In this document: piece by piece, positions 26,712-37,431 of the stretch
Layout: each line of letters starts with the position of its first letter
How positions within the stretch are numbered: position 1 is the stretch's first letter
Assembly: GCA_050247235.1 (NCBI GenBank)
Contig: JBFWUN010000021.1
Coordinates: 6,534 to 70,533, forward strand
Direction of reading: 5' to 3'
Source of the DNA: CAIKBL01 sp050247235
GTDB lineage: Bacteria > Pseudomonadota > Gammaproteobacteria > Ga0077536
DNA: 64,000 bases
Program-made: the position numbers and the translations under genes
The notes under the pieces: generated by a model
What the model saw: only the letters and a program-made list of their open reading frames with translations
Told to the model about the DNA's origin: nothing
Database searches by the model: none

Positions 26712-27086
26712 ATGAAAGACGACGCACTCAACGTACTCGGCGAACCGCTCCTGCCGTGTTCCCTCGCTCCCGTCACCGGCTTCTACCGCGACGGGTGCTG
26801 CAACACCGGCCCGGAAGACGTGGGCAGCCACACCGTCTGCGTGGAACTGACCGCCGAATTCCTGGCGTTCTCCCGGGAGGCCGGCAACGACCTCTCCACC
26901 CCGCGCCCGGAGTTCGGCTTTCCCGGACTCAAACCCGGTCAGCGCTGGTGCCTGTGCGCGCCGCGCTGGCAGGAAGCCTACGAGGCCGGCGTGGCGCCGC
27001 GGGTGTACCTGCTGAGCACGCATGCAGGCGCGCTCGATTTCGTGGATTTCGACGCGCTGAAATCACGCGCATGCGACCTGTCATGA
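26712..27086 (+). CDS. DUF2237 family protein
   Basis: The protein has 124 residues. It begins LNVLGEPLLPCSLAPVTGFYRDG and contains GSHTVCVELTAEFLAFS and PGQRWCLCAPRWQEAY, the diagnostic cysteine-containing blocks of DUF2237. The ATG has an AGGAGG ribosome site eight bases upstream. The function is unknown. Its last bases overlap the final codons of the decayed EAL gene on the other strand. Confidence 0.92.
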   Translation: MKDDALNVLGEPLLPCSLAPVTGFYRDGCCNTGPEDVGSHTVCVELTAEFLAFSREAGNDLSTPRPEFGFPGLKPGQRWCLCAPRWQEAYEAGVAPRVYLLSTHAGALDFVDFDALKSRACDLS

Positions 27087-27636
27087 CGCAGCAGCCGTCG
27101 AAATCAGGAACTCGTCGAGCGCATCGACGGGACGGGGCCGGCTGACCAGGTAACGGTGACTTCATCTGCACGATCGCGCCCTCGATATCCTGCATGAACC
27201 GGGGTTCCGTGAACTCTATATCGAGTCCGCGCCCACCTCCTCCGTATCCCCGCAAGGTCTGCTTCACGAAGTCCACGAAGTGACGCTCGCGGAGCTGCCG
27301 TGCCGACACGTTCACCGCGATCCTCGCCGGCCGCAGCCCGCGCTCGAGCCAGCGTCGTTCATCCTCCAGTGCGCGATTGCCGATCAGCTTGAAGAGTATC
27401 TGCTTCAGTGCGCGGCGGTCCATGAGGAGAGCCTACGGCAACAGCGCGACGATTACCTCGCGGAGAATCTCGTCGCCGTCGAGCAGTTCCGGCGTCAGCT
27501 CGATGCAGTCCGATTCGATGCGTGCGACATCGAGCAGGTCGTTGAAGAGCGTCAGCAGGTGTCGCGCAGTCTCCTGGACGACGGTGAGCTGCCGTTGCTG
27601 ATCCGCGTTGAGCAGGCCGGGCAGGTGACTCAGCCG
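27081..27636 (-). pseudogene. Decayed histidine kinase / EAL-domain signalling gene
   Basis: Three recognisable pieces lie in order on the - strand. (1) 27636-27433: the second dimerisation helix of a hybrid histidine kinase (ARHLLTLFNDLLDVARIES followed by ELTPELLD), ending at an in-frame TAG (27435-27433). (2) In the same frame from 27423, DRRALKQILFKLIGN matches the kinase N-box and runs without a break into an EAL-domain middle piece (ARIAVNVSARQL, LDIEFTEPRFMQDIEGAI). (3) After a frame change at about 27152, YLVSRPRPVDALDEFLIS then a stop is an EAL C-terminus. The kinase H-box, the G boxes, the EAL motif itself, DDFG and EGVE are all missing. Internal deletions explain the fusion. No intact product is possible. 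The remnant fills what would otherwise be a 540-base gap between DUF2237 and DUF3014. Confidence 0.75.
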
Positions 27637-28469
27637 GCGCCCGTCAGTGCCGTGCGCACGCGCCGCAGCCAGGCCTGCACGGTTTCCATGTGAGCCGGTC
27701 CGAGGCGGAACAGGATCTTGTGGCCCGCGGACGCGGCTTCGAGCGCCGGATCCGCGTAACGGTAATACACCTTGGGCTGCACAAGCCGCAGCGGTTCCGG
27801 CGGTGGCACGGCGGTCAGCAGGTGATCGATGACGGCGAGCAACCGGTCGTCAAATGCGCGCCCCGGGTAGCCGAGTTCCTCGTACGCCTGCTGCAGCAGC
27901 GGGTGGAAGCGGTGATACAGTGCCACGACCCGCGCCGGATCGACACCCGTCACGAGCGCAACCACGGTGTCATAGCGCGCGTGGTTCGCCGGATCTCGGC
28001 GCAGCGAGCCGTCGTCTGCTTCGTACACCAGGAATCGTCCGCCCAGCGGAAGCACGCTGCGCTGCTGCGGAGACACGCGGCCCGCCGTCAGGTTGTCGAT
28101 CGTCGCGACGAACCGGCGCGCCAGCGCCTCGGGCTGCACGAACTGCGCGAGCGCCTCCGCGGGGACGAGTTCGACGAGCGCCGCACGCATGTCCGCATCG
28201 CTCTCCGCGAGCGGGGGCAGCGGTACCGGCGCAATCTCGTCCGCGGGCGGGTGCACGATGGACGGGACCTCCGGTGGCTGTGAAGGTGACGGCACCGGCG
28301 GCATCGCCTGCACCGGTGGCGGGGGCGGTACGTCCGCGGCGGGTGCCGGGACGCCGGTCGCGGGCGGCGGCGCAAACACGGGAACCTTTTCCACGAACCA
28401 GCGATAGCCAAGCCAGCCCAGCGCGATCGCGACGCTGATCGCCGCGAGTATCTCAAGCGGGCGCTTCAC
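27630..28469 (-). CDS. DUF3014 domain membrane-anchored protein
   Basis: The protein has 279 residues. A single N-terminal membrane helix (about residues 7-23) is followed by a proline-rich linker (about 33-90, many PP and PxP steps) and a C-terminal DUF3014 domain with RRFVATIDNLTAGRVSPQQR and YDTVVALVTGVD as visible blocks. The domain probably faces the periplasm. The gene lies 25 bases downstream of the gene ending at 28495. Function unknown. Confidence 0.85.
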   Translation of the reverse strand: MKRPLEILAAISVAIALGWLGYRWFVEKVPVFAPPPATGVPAPAADVPPPPPVQAMPPVPSPSQPPEVPSIVHPPADEIAPVPLPPLAESDADMRAALVELVPAEALAQFVQPEALARRFVATIDNLTAGRVSPQQRSVLPLGGRFLVYEADDGSLRRDPANHARYDTVVALVTGVDPARVVALYHRFHPLLQQAYEELGYPGRAFDDRLLAVIDHLLTAVPPPEPLRLVQPKVYYRYADPALEAASAGHKILFRLGPAHMETVQAWLRRVRTALTGAG

Positions 28470-28494
28470 GCGCGTGCTCCGGCGGCACGCGCCC

Positions 28495-29064
28495 TCATGA
28501 ACCAGGCGGGCTCAGCGACAGCCCGCTGGTGTCGATGTCGGCGGGCGGCGGCGGTGGAGAGTCATCCAACGGGGTGCCGGCGGGCGCGAGCGCGAACGCG
28601 CTCAGGTCGTACTCCGGCTCGGGAGTCGGGATCGCCTCCACCAGCAGTGCGCCCACTTCCGCCACACTCATCCCCGAGAGATCGAACTCCGGGGCCGTCA
28701 CGCGGGTCGGTTCCACCAGCAGCACGCCAGGTTCGGATATGGTCAGCGGCACCGCGGCCGGTACCGGCGGCGGCGCGGCCGCAGGGGCTGCGCCCGCCGC
28801 CGCCGCGGGAGGTGCCGGCGCGGCAGCAGGTGCCCCTTGCGTCACGATCTCCACGCTGGCACCCACCTTGGCGAGCGCCGCCTGGTAGTTGCGCGCGGTC
28901 TCGGCATCCACGCCCTTCTTGATCACGGTGCGCGTGGCGCACAGCGCTTCCACGCGCGCGGCATCCACCTTGAACAGCTGGGCGAGCCCCGCCTTCATCA
29001 CCGCGGGGTCGGCGCCGGCAAGCACCTGTCCGGCGAAGACGATGTCGAAGCGCTGGTCGGCCAT
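28495..29064 (-). CDS. Hypothetical protein with small alpha/beta N-terminal domain and Ala/Pro-rich linker
   Basis: The protein has 189 residues. Residues 1-75 form a compact domain (RFDIVFAGQVLAGADPAVMK, LAQLFKVDAARVEAL, VIKKGVDAETARNYQAAL) that recurs at the N-terminus of several gammaproteobacterial proteins, where it often precedes a DUF805 or similar membrane module. Here the rest is an Ala/Pro-rich linker (about 78-105) and two near-repeats of an EFDLSGMS / EYDLSAFA segment. No enzyme motif is visible. It pairs with the DUF3014 gene. Confidence 0.6.
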   Translation of the reverse strand: MADQRFDIVFAGQVLAGADPAVMKAGLAQLFKVDAARVEALCATRTVIKKGVDAETARNYQAALAKVGASVEIVTQGAPAAAPAPPAAAAGAAPAAAPPPVPAAVPLTISEPGVLLVEPTRVTAPEFDLSGMSVAEVGALLVEAIPTPEPEYDLSAFALAPAGTPLDDSPPPPPADIDTSGLSLSPPGS

Positions 29065-29184
29065 GGCGATCCTCGCGGGGTCAGTCGGTCCGTGCGCGCA
29101 TCGTAAACCAATTCGGCGCGCGTGCGTCAGCGCGTGCGGTGTGCTAAGAACGATGCACCATCACCCGTTCCGGGAGTGTGCATC

Positions 29185-29718
29185 TTGATCAGAGAGATCC
29201 TTCGCATGGGCGATCCGCGGCTGCTCGCGGTCGCGGAGCCGGTACGCGAGTTCGATACGCCGGCACTGCACGCGCTGCTGAGCGATTTGTTCGAGACGAT
29301 GCACGCAGCGAACGGTGCCGGACTCGCGGCGCCCCAGATCGGCGTGCCGCTGCGCGTCGTGATCTTCGGTTACGCGGCGCGCAACCCCCGCTATCCCGAT
29401 GCGCCGCTGGTGCCGGAGACGGTGCTGATCAATCCCACCCTGACGCCGCTCGACGAAACGCTGGAAGAAGGTTGGGAGGGTTGCCTGTCGGTGCCGGGCC
29501 TGCGCGGCGTGGTGCCGCGCCACGCACGTCTGCGCTACCAGGGTTTCGATGCACGCGGGGACATCATTGACCGGACGGTGGAGGGTTTCCACGCGCGCGT
29601 GGTCCAGCACGAATGCGATCACCTCGATGGCATCCTGTACCCGATGCGCATCCGCGATTTCTCGCGATTCGGGTTCACCGACATCCTGTTTCCCGGGTTG
29701 GACGCCGGCGACGACTGA
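29185..29718 (+). CDS. def: Peptide deformylase
   Basis: The protein has 177 residues from a TTG start. It removes the formyl group from nascent proteins using a metal held by Cys100 (EGCLSVP) and His142/His146 (QHECDHLDG); motif 1 GAGLAAPQIGV is near residue 48. All three deformylase motifs are intact. The TTG at 29185 restores the usual N-terminus (IREILRMGDPRLL) and has a GGGAG site eight bases upstream; a GTG at 29176 and ATG at 29206 are alternatives. It stands alone and is divergent from the 28495-29064 gene. Confidence 0.95.
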   Translation: MIREILRMGDPRLLAVAEPVREFDTPALHALLSDLFETMHAANGAGLAAPQIGVPLRVVIFGYAARNPRYPDAPLVPETVLINPTLTPLDETLEEGWEGCLSVPGLRGVVPRHARLRYQGFDARGDIIDRTVEGFHARVVQHECDHLDGILYPMRIRDFSRFGFTDILFPGLDAGDD

Positions 29719-29761
29719 CGTCGGCGCAGGCGTCGCCCGGGACGGCGGGCCTCCCGCGGCG

Positions 29762-30730
29762 TCAGTCCTGCAGAACCCCGAGCTGTCGCACGAGTTCTTC
29801 ACGGCTGGCGCGGAACTGGGGTGACACCATCACTTCCCGTCCGAGGGACTCGGCGGGTTCGTCGCACAGGAACCCGTCCGGGTGCGTCACCGTCGCCTCG
29901 AACAGCGCGCCACTCGGCGTACGCACGTAGATGGAGTCGAAATAGCCGCGGTCCTTCACGTCGGACGTATCCGTGAATCCCATGCCCTCCAGGAATCCCT
30001 TGATCGCGTCCTGCTCGGCGTGCGTCGCCACCTGGAACGCCATGTGATGCACGGCGCCCTCGCTGAGCGTCCAGCTGCCCTGCTTGAGTGCGGGCTCCAC
30101 CACGAAGTCGATGTAGGTGCCGCTGCCGCCTGCGCCCAGCGCGTAGCGCACGTAGCGTCCGTCCTCGGCGATCCGCTGCGCGCCCCAGCCGCGCTCCATG
30201 AATTCCTCCATCGAATCCATGTCCCGCACCGAGACGCAGATCGCGTGCGTACCGCGCAGCATCAGGTCACGCGGCACGGGCCCGTCGGTGCGCGGCGCGC
30301 GGGTGTCGTCCGCGGCGCCGACGATCGTGTAGTCAATGCCGCAGGGATGACGGAAATCGAGGCAGCGTTCACCCAGTCGTTCATCTTCCCGCACGTCGAA
30401 CCCATGCTGCGTGAGGCGGTCCCGCCAGTACCCGAGCGCCGACCCGGGGACCGACAGGCTGAAATACGTAATCTGTCCCGAACCGCGACGCGCCTTCGGA
30501 CCGCCGGCGTGGCGTACCGGGAAGCTCGTCACGAGCGAGCTCTCTTCGCCCATGTCGTTGCCGTAATAGAGGTGGTAGATGGGGATCTGGCCGTCGTACA
30601 GCAGCGTCTTCTTGACGCTTTTCAGACCCAGCACCTTGGTGTGGAAGTCGTAGTCTTCCTGGGCGTCACCCGTGCACAGGGTGATGTGATGGTGGCGGGA
30701 CAGCGCGGAACCTGGCAGTGCGGTCGACAT
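29762..30730 (-). CDS. VOC family ring-cleaving dioxygenase-like protein
   Basis: The protein has 322 residues. Two vicinal-oxygen-chelate modules are visible: residues 12-160, starting HHHITLCTGDAQEDYDFHTKVLGLKSVKKT, and residues 168-310, with GTHAICVSVRDM and GAVHHMAFQV. Likely metal ligands are His in HHITL, His in VHHMAF and Glu in LFEATVTHP. This layout matches the MhqO/PcpA-like family (glyoxalase-fold dioxygenases acting on hydroquinones). The exact substrate is not deducible. The start is the ATG at 30730 with a GGAGGTCCCG site before it. Confidence 0.87.
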   Translation of the reverse strand: MSTALPGSALSRHHHITLCTGDAQEDYDFHTKVLGLKSVKKTLLYDGQIPIYHLYYGNDMGEESSLVTSFPVRHAGGPKARRGSGQITYFSLSVPGSALGYWRDRLTQHGFDVREDERLGERCLDFRHPCGIDYTIVGAADDTRAPRTDGPVPRDLMLRGTHAICVSVRDMDSMEEFMERGWGAQRIAEDGRYVRYALGAGGSGTYIDFVVEPALKQGSWTLSEGAVHHMAFQVATHAEQDAIKGFLEGMGFTDTSDVKDRGYFDSIYVRTPSGALFEATVTHPDGFLCDEPAESLGREVMVSPQFRASREELVRQLGVLQD

Positions 30731-30885
30731 CGGGACCTCCAATGGCACTCGTCCGGAGATGGGGAGGGCAAGGTAGCACTGTCCGACGCCGGGCGGAACG
30801 CTCGGGGGCATGCGCCCCCCTGGACGAAGGCGACCCCGGCGCGCGCCGCGGGATCACGCCACGGGCGCCGCCGGGGAGCGTGGGC

Positions 30886-31722
30886 TCAGAACACGATCGG
30901 AAATTCGAGGTGCGTTTCGTAGATGAAGTCGCGGTGCGCCCGCAGCGCGGGGGTCAGCGCGGCCTCGATGCGCGGGTCCGTGTTGCCGTAGGCCCCGCGG
31001 AAGCCTTCCGCCATCGGGCATTTCTCCGGTGGCAGCGGATCGAGGATGGCGCAGCACGTGGCCCAGTAGATGTCGACCGCGGAGAGCCGGTCGCCCACCA
31101 GGTAGCGCTTGCCGGCGGCCTGCTGCCGTGCGAGTTGCGCGGCGACCGCGCTGACGATGTCGCGGATCCTCAGTGCCGCCGCTTCCGCCGCCGCCGGCGA
31201 ATACCCGTACTTGTCACCCAGGAAGGTCCAGAAGGCGCGCTGCGGGTCATCCGCAGGCAGCGTCTTCAGCGGACCGTCGACCATCAGCAGGCGCTTGACC
31301 CACACCATGCCGTTCTCGCCCAGCAGTTCGTTCGCCAGGCCGAACATCGTGACGCGGTCGTCCACGCTCGCCGGCACCAGCGACGGCGACGGTGCGAGCC
31401 GTTCGGCGAGGTTCAGCTGGTCAATCCACGAGGACCGCGGGCGCTCGTCGTTCCACGCGACGACGGGCGCGCTCGCCTGCCCGGTCCACGCGATGAGTTC
31501 GCTCTGCGAGCCGCCCATCCCGAGCGCGAGATCGGACGTTCCGGCGTCCCCGCTGCGCACGGCGGTGTACTTCAGGCCCTTCACCCAGAACACGCCCTTG
31601 CAGGCCTCGCGCCACGGTCCGGGGATCGGGTAGGCCCCGAGCACGATGCGCAGGCCGGACATCTTGCGCGCTTCCGCGATCTCCACGTACCTGACCTTGA
31701 TGTCCTCGAATCCGATCGCCAC
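30886..31722 (-). CDS. Glutathione S-transferase-like protein
   Basis: The protein has 278 residues from a GTG start with a GGGAGGCGAGC site upstream. The N-terminal thioredoxin-like part holds FWVKGLKYTAVRSGD and SAPVVAWNDERPRSSW, with the cis-proline region of GSTs; the C-terminal part is helical with YLVGDRLSAVDIYWATCCAIL, the conserved GST N-capping/Asp region. The first-helix cysteine or serine is replaced (ACKGVFW), so thiol chemistry is uncertain. It is divergent from the flavin oxidoreductase at 31899. Confidence 0.75.
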   Translation of the reverse strand: MAIGFEDIKVRYVEIAEARKMSGLRIVLGAYPIPGPWREACKGVFWVKGLKYTAVRSGDAGTSDLALGMGGSQSELIAWTGQASAPVVAWNDERPRSSWIDQLNLAERLAPSPSLVPASVDDRVTMFGLANELLGENGMVWVKRLLMVDGPLKTLPADDPQRAFWTFLGDKYGYSPAAAEAAALRIRDIVSAVAAQLARQQAAGKRYLVGDRLSAVDIYWATCCAILDPLPPEKCPMAEGFRGAYGNTDPRIEAALTPALRAHRDFIYETHLEFPIVF

Positions 31723-31863
31723 GCTCGCCTCCCGTCGCTTGCTGGGTGAATACGCGCGAGCCTGCCACGAAAACGGGCACGCGACCAGTGACGCCGCGCG
31801 TGTCGGAGGAATGCACCTGCCGGCGTGGGTGCCGCGCACATGGGCGCTCCGCCACATCCGTTG

Positions 31864-31869
31864 TATGCT
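31864..31869 (+). promoter_or_regulatory. -10-like hexamer upstream of the flavin oxidoreductase
   Basis: TATGCT lies 29 bases before the ATG at 31899, with the ribosome site CTGGAGAA in between. No good -35 box is visible. Confidence 0.3.
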
Positions 31870-31898
31870 GCGGCGGCCCCTTCCCCTGGAGAACGCCG

Positions 31899-33005
31899 AT
31901 GCACGTAGGCATGTCCCCGATCTTCCAGAACCCCGGCAACCAGCTCTCCGACGCCGAGGTCTACCGCGAGGAGGTGCGACTCGCGGACATGGCCGAAGGC
32001 CTCGGCTTCGATTCCATCTGGGCGATCGAACATCACTTCACCGACTACACGATGTGTCCGGACCCGGTGCAGTTCCTGACCTACATGGCCGGACGCACCC
32101 AACGCGTGCTGCTCGGCACCAGCGTGATCGTGATCCCGTGGCACGATCCCATGCGCGTCGCCGAGCAGGTCTCGATGCTCGACCACCTCTCCGGGGGCCG
32201 CATGATCCTCGGCCTCGGCCGCGGGCTCGCGCGCGTGGAGTACGACGGCTTCCGCATTCCGCAGGGTGAAGGACGCGAGCGCTTCGTGGAATACGCGCAG
32301 ATGCTGATCGAAGGCCTGGAGCGCGGTTACATGGAGGGCGGAGACACGTTGCACCAGCCGCGCCGGGACATCCGCCCGCTGCCGCTCAAATCCTTCCGCG
32401 GCCGCACCTACGCCGCCGCCGTGTCGCCGGAATCGATGCCCATCATGGCGAAGCTCGGCGTCGGCCTCCTCGTGATCCCGCAGAAGCCGTGGGACGTGGT
32501 GAAGCAGGATCTCGCGATCTACCGTGACGTGTTCGTGAAGGAGAACCGCTGCGAGCCGCCGCCGCCGTTCTGTGGCGGCTTTTACTTCGTGGACAAGGAT
32601 CCGGTACGCGCCGAGGAACTCGGGATGCGTTACATCGGGGACTACTACCATACGGCGATGAAGCACTACGAAATGGCGAGCAGCCGGTTCGGCACCGACA
32701 AGGGTTACGAGTTCTACCGCGGTGTCAGCAAGTACATCGGCAAGCACGGCCAGGAAGGCGCGGCGGCGGATTTCGCCAAGCTGATGCCGTGGGGCACGCC
32801 GAAGCAGGTGCTGGAGAAGCTCGACTACATCCGGAGCATCCTCGGCATGAATGCGATCAGCGGCAACTTCAGCTTTGCCGGGATGCCCTACGCCGAGGCG
32901 GAGCGCAGCATGAAATGTTTCGCCGAGCACGTGCTGCCGGAGGTCAGGAAATGGAAGGCCGCGCCATTCGGCGAGGCGCCGGCACTGAACCTGCGCGTCG
33001 CGTGA
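31899..33005 (+). CDS. LLM class flavin-dependent oxidoreductase
   Basis: The protein has 368 residues. Luciferase-like features include IWAIEHHFTDYTMCPDP near residue 47, LLGTSVIVIPWHDPMRVAEQ near 75 and LSGGRMILGLGRG near 100. The C-terminal part has an NAISGNFSFAGMP segment seen in alkanal monooxygenase-like family members. It is the first gene of a rightward pair with the esterase (25 bases between stop and start). Possible role: reduced-flavin oxidation of a ketone or aldehyde whose ester product is hydrolysed by the next enzyme; this is inference. Confidence 0.88.
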   Translation: MHVGMSPIFQNPGNQLSDAEVYREEVRLADMAEGLGFDSIWAIEHHFTDYTMCPDPVQFLTYMAGRTQRVLLGTSVIVIPWHDPMRVAEQVSMLDHLSGGRMILGLGRGLARVEYDGFRIPQGEGRERFVEYAQMLIEGLERGYMEGGDTLHQPRRDIRPLPLKSFRGRTYAAAVSPESMPIMAKLGVGLLVIPQKPWDVVKQDLAIYRDVFVKENRCEPPPPFCGGFYFVDKDPVRAEELGMRYIGDYYHTAMKHYEMASSRFGTDKGYEFYRGVSKYIGKHGQEGAAADFAKLMPWGTPKQVLEKLDYIRSILGMNAISGNFSFAGMPYAEAERSMKCFAEHVLPEVRKWKAAPFGEAPALNLRVA

Positions 33006-33030
33006 ACGGCGCGCAGCCGGAGGCCCCGCA

Positions 33031-33921
33031 ATGACCCTCGCCGAAATCACCAAGATCAAGGGACTGCTGCGTGCAAAGGCGCTGCCGCCCGGCGCGCAGA
33101 CGCCAATTCCCGAGCGCCGTGCGCTGATGGAGAAGCTGGCGTTCCGTGCGGCCGAGGACGTGGCCGTGGAGATGGCGACGGTCGCGAACCGGCCCGCCGA
33201 GTGGCTGCGGGTACCCGCGAGCGATCCATCGCGCGTGGTGCTGTACCTGCACGGCGGCGGCTACGTGATGGGATCGCCGAACACCCACCGCAGTCTCGCC
33301 GGGGAACTTGCACGGGCCGCCGGCGCGCGCGTGCTGCTGCCGGACTACCGGCTCGCGCCGGAAGCGCCGTTCCCGGCGGCGGTGGACGATGCGGTAGCGG
33401 CCTACCGGGCGATCCTCGCGCACGGCGTCGCGCCGTCCCGCGTTGCCATCGCGGGCGATTCCGCCGGGGGCGGACTGACCGTTGCCACCCTGATCGCGCT
33501 CCGCGATCGCGGCGTGCCGCTGCCGGCCGCGGGCGTGTGCCTGAGCCCGTGGTCCGATCTGCGCTGCGCGAACGCGGCGTATCTCACGCGCGCCGCGGCG
33601 GATCCGATGGTCAACGCCGCAGACATCCGCTTCATGGCGGATGCGTACCTGCAAGGTGCGGATCCGGATTCGCCGCTGGCATCACCGAATCGCGCGGACC
33701 TGTCGGGACTGCCCTCGCTGCTGATCCACGTGGGGCGGGACGAGGTCCTGCTCGACGACGCCGTGGTGCTGCACGAGGCTGCGCGCTCCGCGGGCGTGGA
33801 CAGCACGCTCGAGATCTGGGACGACATGATCCACGTGTGGCACGCGTTCCATCCGATGCTGTCCGAAGGACGTGACGGCATCTCGCGCATCGGCGCGTTC
33901 GTGCGCGACCGCTGGCGCTGA
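33031..33921 (+). CDS. Alpha/beta hydrolase, hormone-sensitive lipase (HSL) family esterase
   Basis: The protein has 296 residues. The oxyanion-hole motif HGGG is at 74-77, the nucleophile Ser144 lies in GDSAGGG, and Asp237 (GRDEVLL) with His271 (HVWHAF) complete the triad. These are the standard family IV (HSL) esterase signatures. It is cytoplasmic, with no signal peptide. It follows the LLM flavin enzyme closely and the pair could act on successive steps of one substrate. Confidence 0.93.
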   Translation: MTLAEITKIKGLLRAKALPPGAQTPIPERRALMEKLAFRAAEDVAVEMATVANRPAEWLRVPASDPSRVVLYLHGGGYVMGSPNTHRSLAGELARAAGARVLLPDYRLAPEAPFPAAVDDAVAAYRAILAHGVAPSRVAIAGDSAGGGLTVATLIALRDRGVPLPAAGVCLSPWSDLRCANAAYLTRAAADPMVNAADIRFMADAYLQGADPDSPLASPNRADLSGLPSLLIHVGRDEVLLDDAVVLHEAARSAGVDSTLEIWDDMIHVWHAFHPMLSEGRDGISRIGAFVRDRWR

Positions 33922-34082
33922 TCGGTCAACGGCATCCTTTCACGTCGGGGCTCGCGGCATCCGCGCTGCGCAGATGATGGCGGCGCCGGCCCGCGGCATG
34001 CGAGCGCCGATCGCGCGGGCCGTGCCCTCGTCTGCAATGACACCGGTTGGTTCGCGCCGGTCCGGCAGGCATCACGCCCCTG

Positions 34083-34088
34083 TATCAT
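34083..34088 (+). promoter_or_regulatory. -10 hexamer of rlmKL placed for a leaderless start
   Basis: TATCAT ends six bases before the rlmKL ATG at 34095, the same spacing as at pepN. There is no room for a ribosome-binding site, and no clear -35 is present. Confidence 0.38.
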
Positions 34089-34094
34089 GCGCGC

Positions 34095-36296
<2,202 letters not shown>

Positions 36297-36305
36297 GGAG
36301 GCACC

Positions 36306-37346
36306 ATGCAATGGCCGACGAACCAGGGAGTTTTCACCGCGGGCGACGTGACATTGCAGTCAGGGGCATGCCTGCGTGACGCACGGCTGTCCTGGAAAAC
36401 GCACGGCACGCCAACGGCCGCGCGAGACAACGTGATCCTCTACCCCACGAGCTACGGCGCGCGGCATTCGGACCTGGAGTGGCTGATCGGGCCCGACGGC
36501 ATTCTCGACCCGACGCGCTGGTTCATCGTGCAGTGCGATCTGTGCGGCAACGGCCTGTCGTCCTCGCCCTCCAACGACCCGGATTTTCCCGACCTGGTGA
36601 CCGTGTACGACAACGTGCAGCTGCAGCGCCGTGCGTTGCGTGAATGCCTGGGCATCACGCGCCTCGCATGCGTGTACGGGTGGTCGATGGGTGCGCTGCA
36701 GGCCTACCACTGGGCGGCGCTGTTTCCGACCGAGGTCGCGAGCATCGTCGTCAACTGCGGGGTGGCGCGCACCTCCGTGCACAACCAGGTGTTCCTGCGC
36801 GGGATGATGGCGATCCTGGAAGCCGCGCCCGAGCACGTCGGCAACGGCCGGTTCTCCGCGCAGCCGCTCGCCGCGCTGCGCGCATTCGGCAGGGTCTATG
36901 CCGGCTGGGCGCTCAGCCAGGATTTCTATCGTGCGCGCCTGCACCTCGCCGACGGCCCACCGGGCAACCTGGGCGCGCCGGACCTGGACACCTTCCTGCT
37001 CCGCGACTGGGAGCAGCGCTTCGCGGCGCGCCCCGCCGCGGACCTGTACGCGCAGCTGCGAACCTGGGACGCCGCCGATATAAGCGCGAACGACACCTGT
37101 CGCGGCAATCTAGACCAGGCGCTGGCCGCGATCGAAGCCGAAGTGCTGCTGATGCCGGGCACGCACGATCTCTACTTCCGCGTGGCCGACAACGAACTCG
37201 AACTGCCGCACCTGCGGCGGGCCACCTGGTGCCCGATTCCGAGCGTGAACGGACATCGCGCCGGCAACCCGTTCCCGTGGCCGGAAGACGCGGCATTCAT
37301 CCGCGACGCGGTACGCGCGCTGCTGGCGCGGGTGCCGCGCGCATGA
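36306..37346 (+). CDS. MetX-like alpha/beta hydrolase (homoserine O-acetyltransferase superfamily)
   Basis: The protein has 346 residues. Features of the MetX superfamily are NVILYPTSYGARHSDLEWL near residue 42, CDLCGNGLSSSPSN near 77 and the nucleophile Ser127 in YGWSMGALQAYHW. The catalytic aspartate (GTHDLYF) and histidine (VNGHRAGNP) follow. True homoserine acetyltransferases read GGSMGG at the nucleophile and are a little longer, so this is probably a related hydrolase or acyltransferase rather than MetX. It is nine bases after rlmKL with a GAGGAGG site. Confidence 0.85.
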   Translation: MQWPTNQGVFTAGDVTLQSGACLRDARLSWKTHGTPTAARDNVILYPTSYGARHSDLEWLIGPDGILDPTRWFIVQCDLCGNGLSSSPSNDPDFPDLVTVYDNVQLQRRALRECLGITRLACVYGWSMGALQAYHWAALFPTEVASIVVNCGVARTSVHNQVFLRGMMAILEAAPEHVGNGRFSAQPLAALRAFGRVYAGWALSQDFYRARLHLADGPPGNLGAPDLDTFLLRDWEQRFAARPAADLYAQLRTWDAADISANDTCRGNLDQALAAIEAEVLLMPGTHDLYFRVADNELELPHLRRATWCPIPSVNGHRAGNPFPWPEDAAFIRDAVRALLARVPRA

Positions 37347-37381
37347 GCATGCGACAGCGTGTGGTGCCTGGCGAATGCCGG

Positions 37382-37387
37382 TAAACT
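37382..37387 (+). promoter_or_regulatory. -10-like hexamer upstream of the second quinoprotein gene
   Basis: TAAACT lies 44 bases before the GTG start at 37432, with a GGGAG ribosome site in between. A matching -35 is not convincing. Confidence 0.3.
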
Positions 37388-37431
37388 CGGCGTGACAATC
37401 TGATCCACTTGGACGCCACCGGGAGATATTC

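Noticed and set aside
27081..27423. A functional EAL phosphodiesterase
   Set aside because: The EAL motif, DDFG, the catalytic lysine and EGVE are all deleted and the frame is broken.
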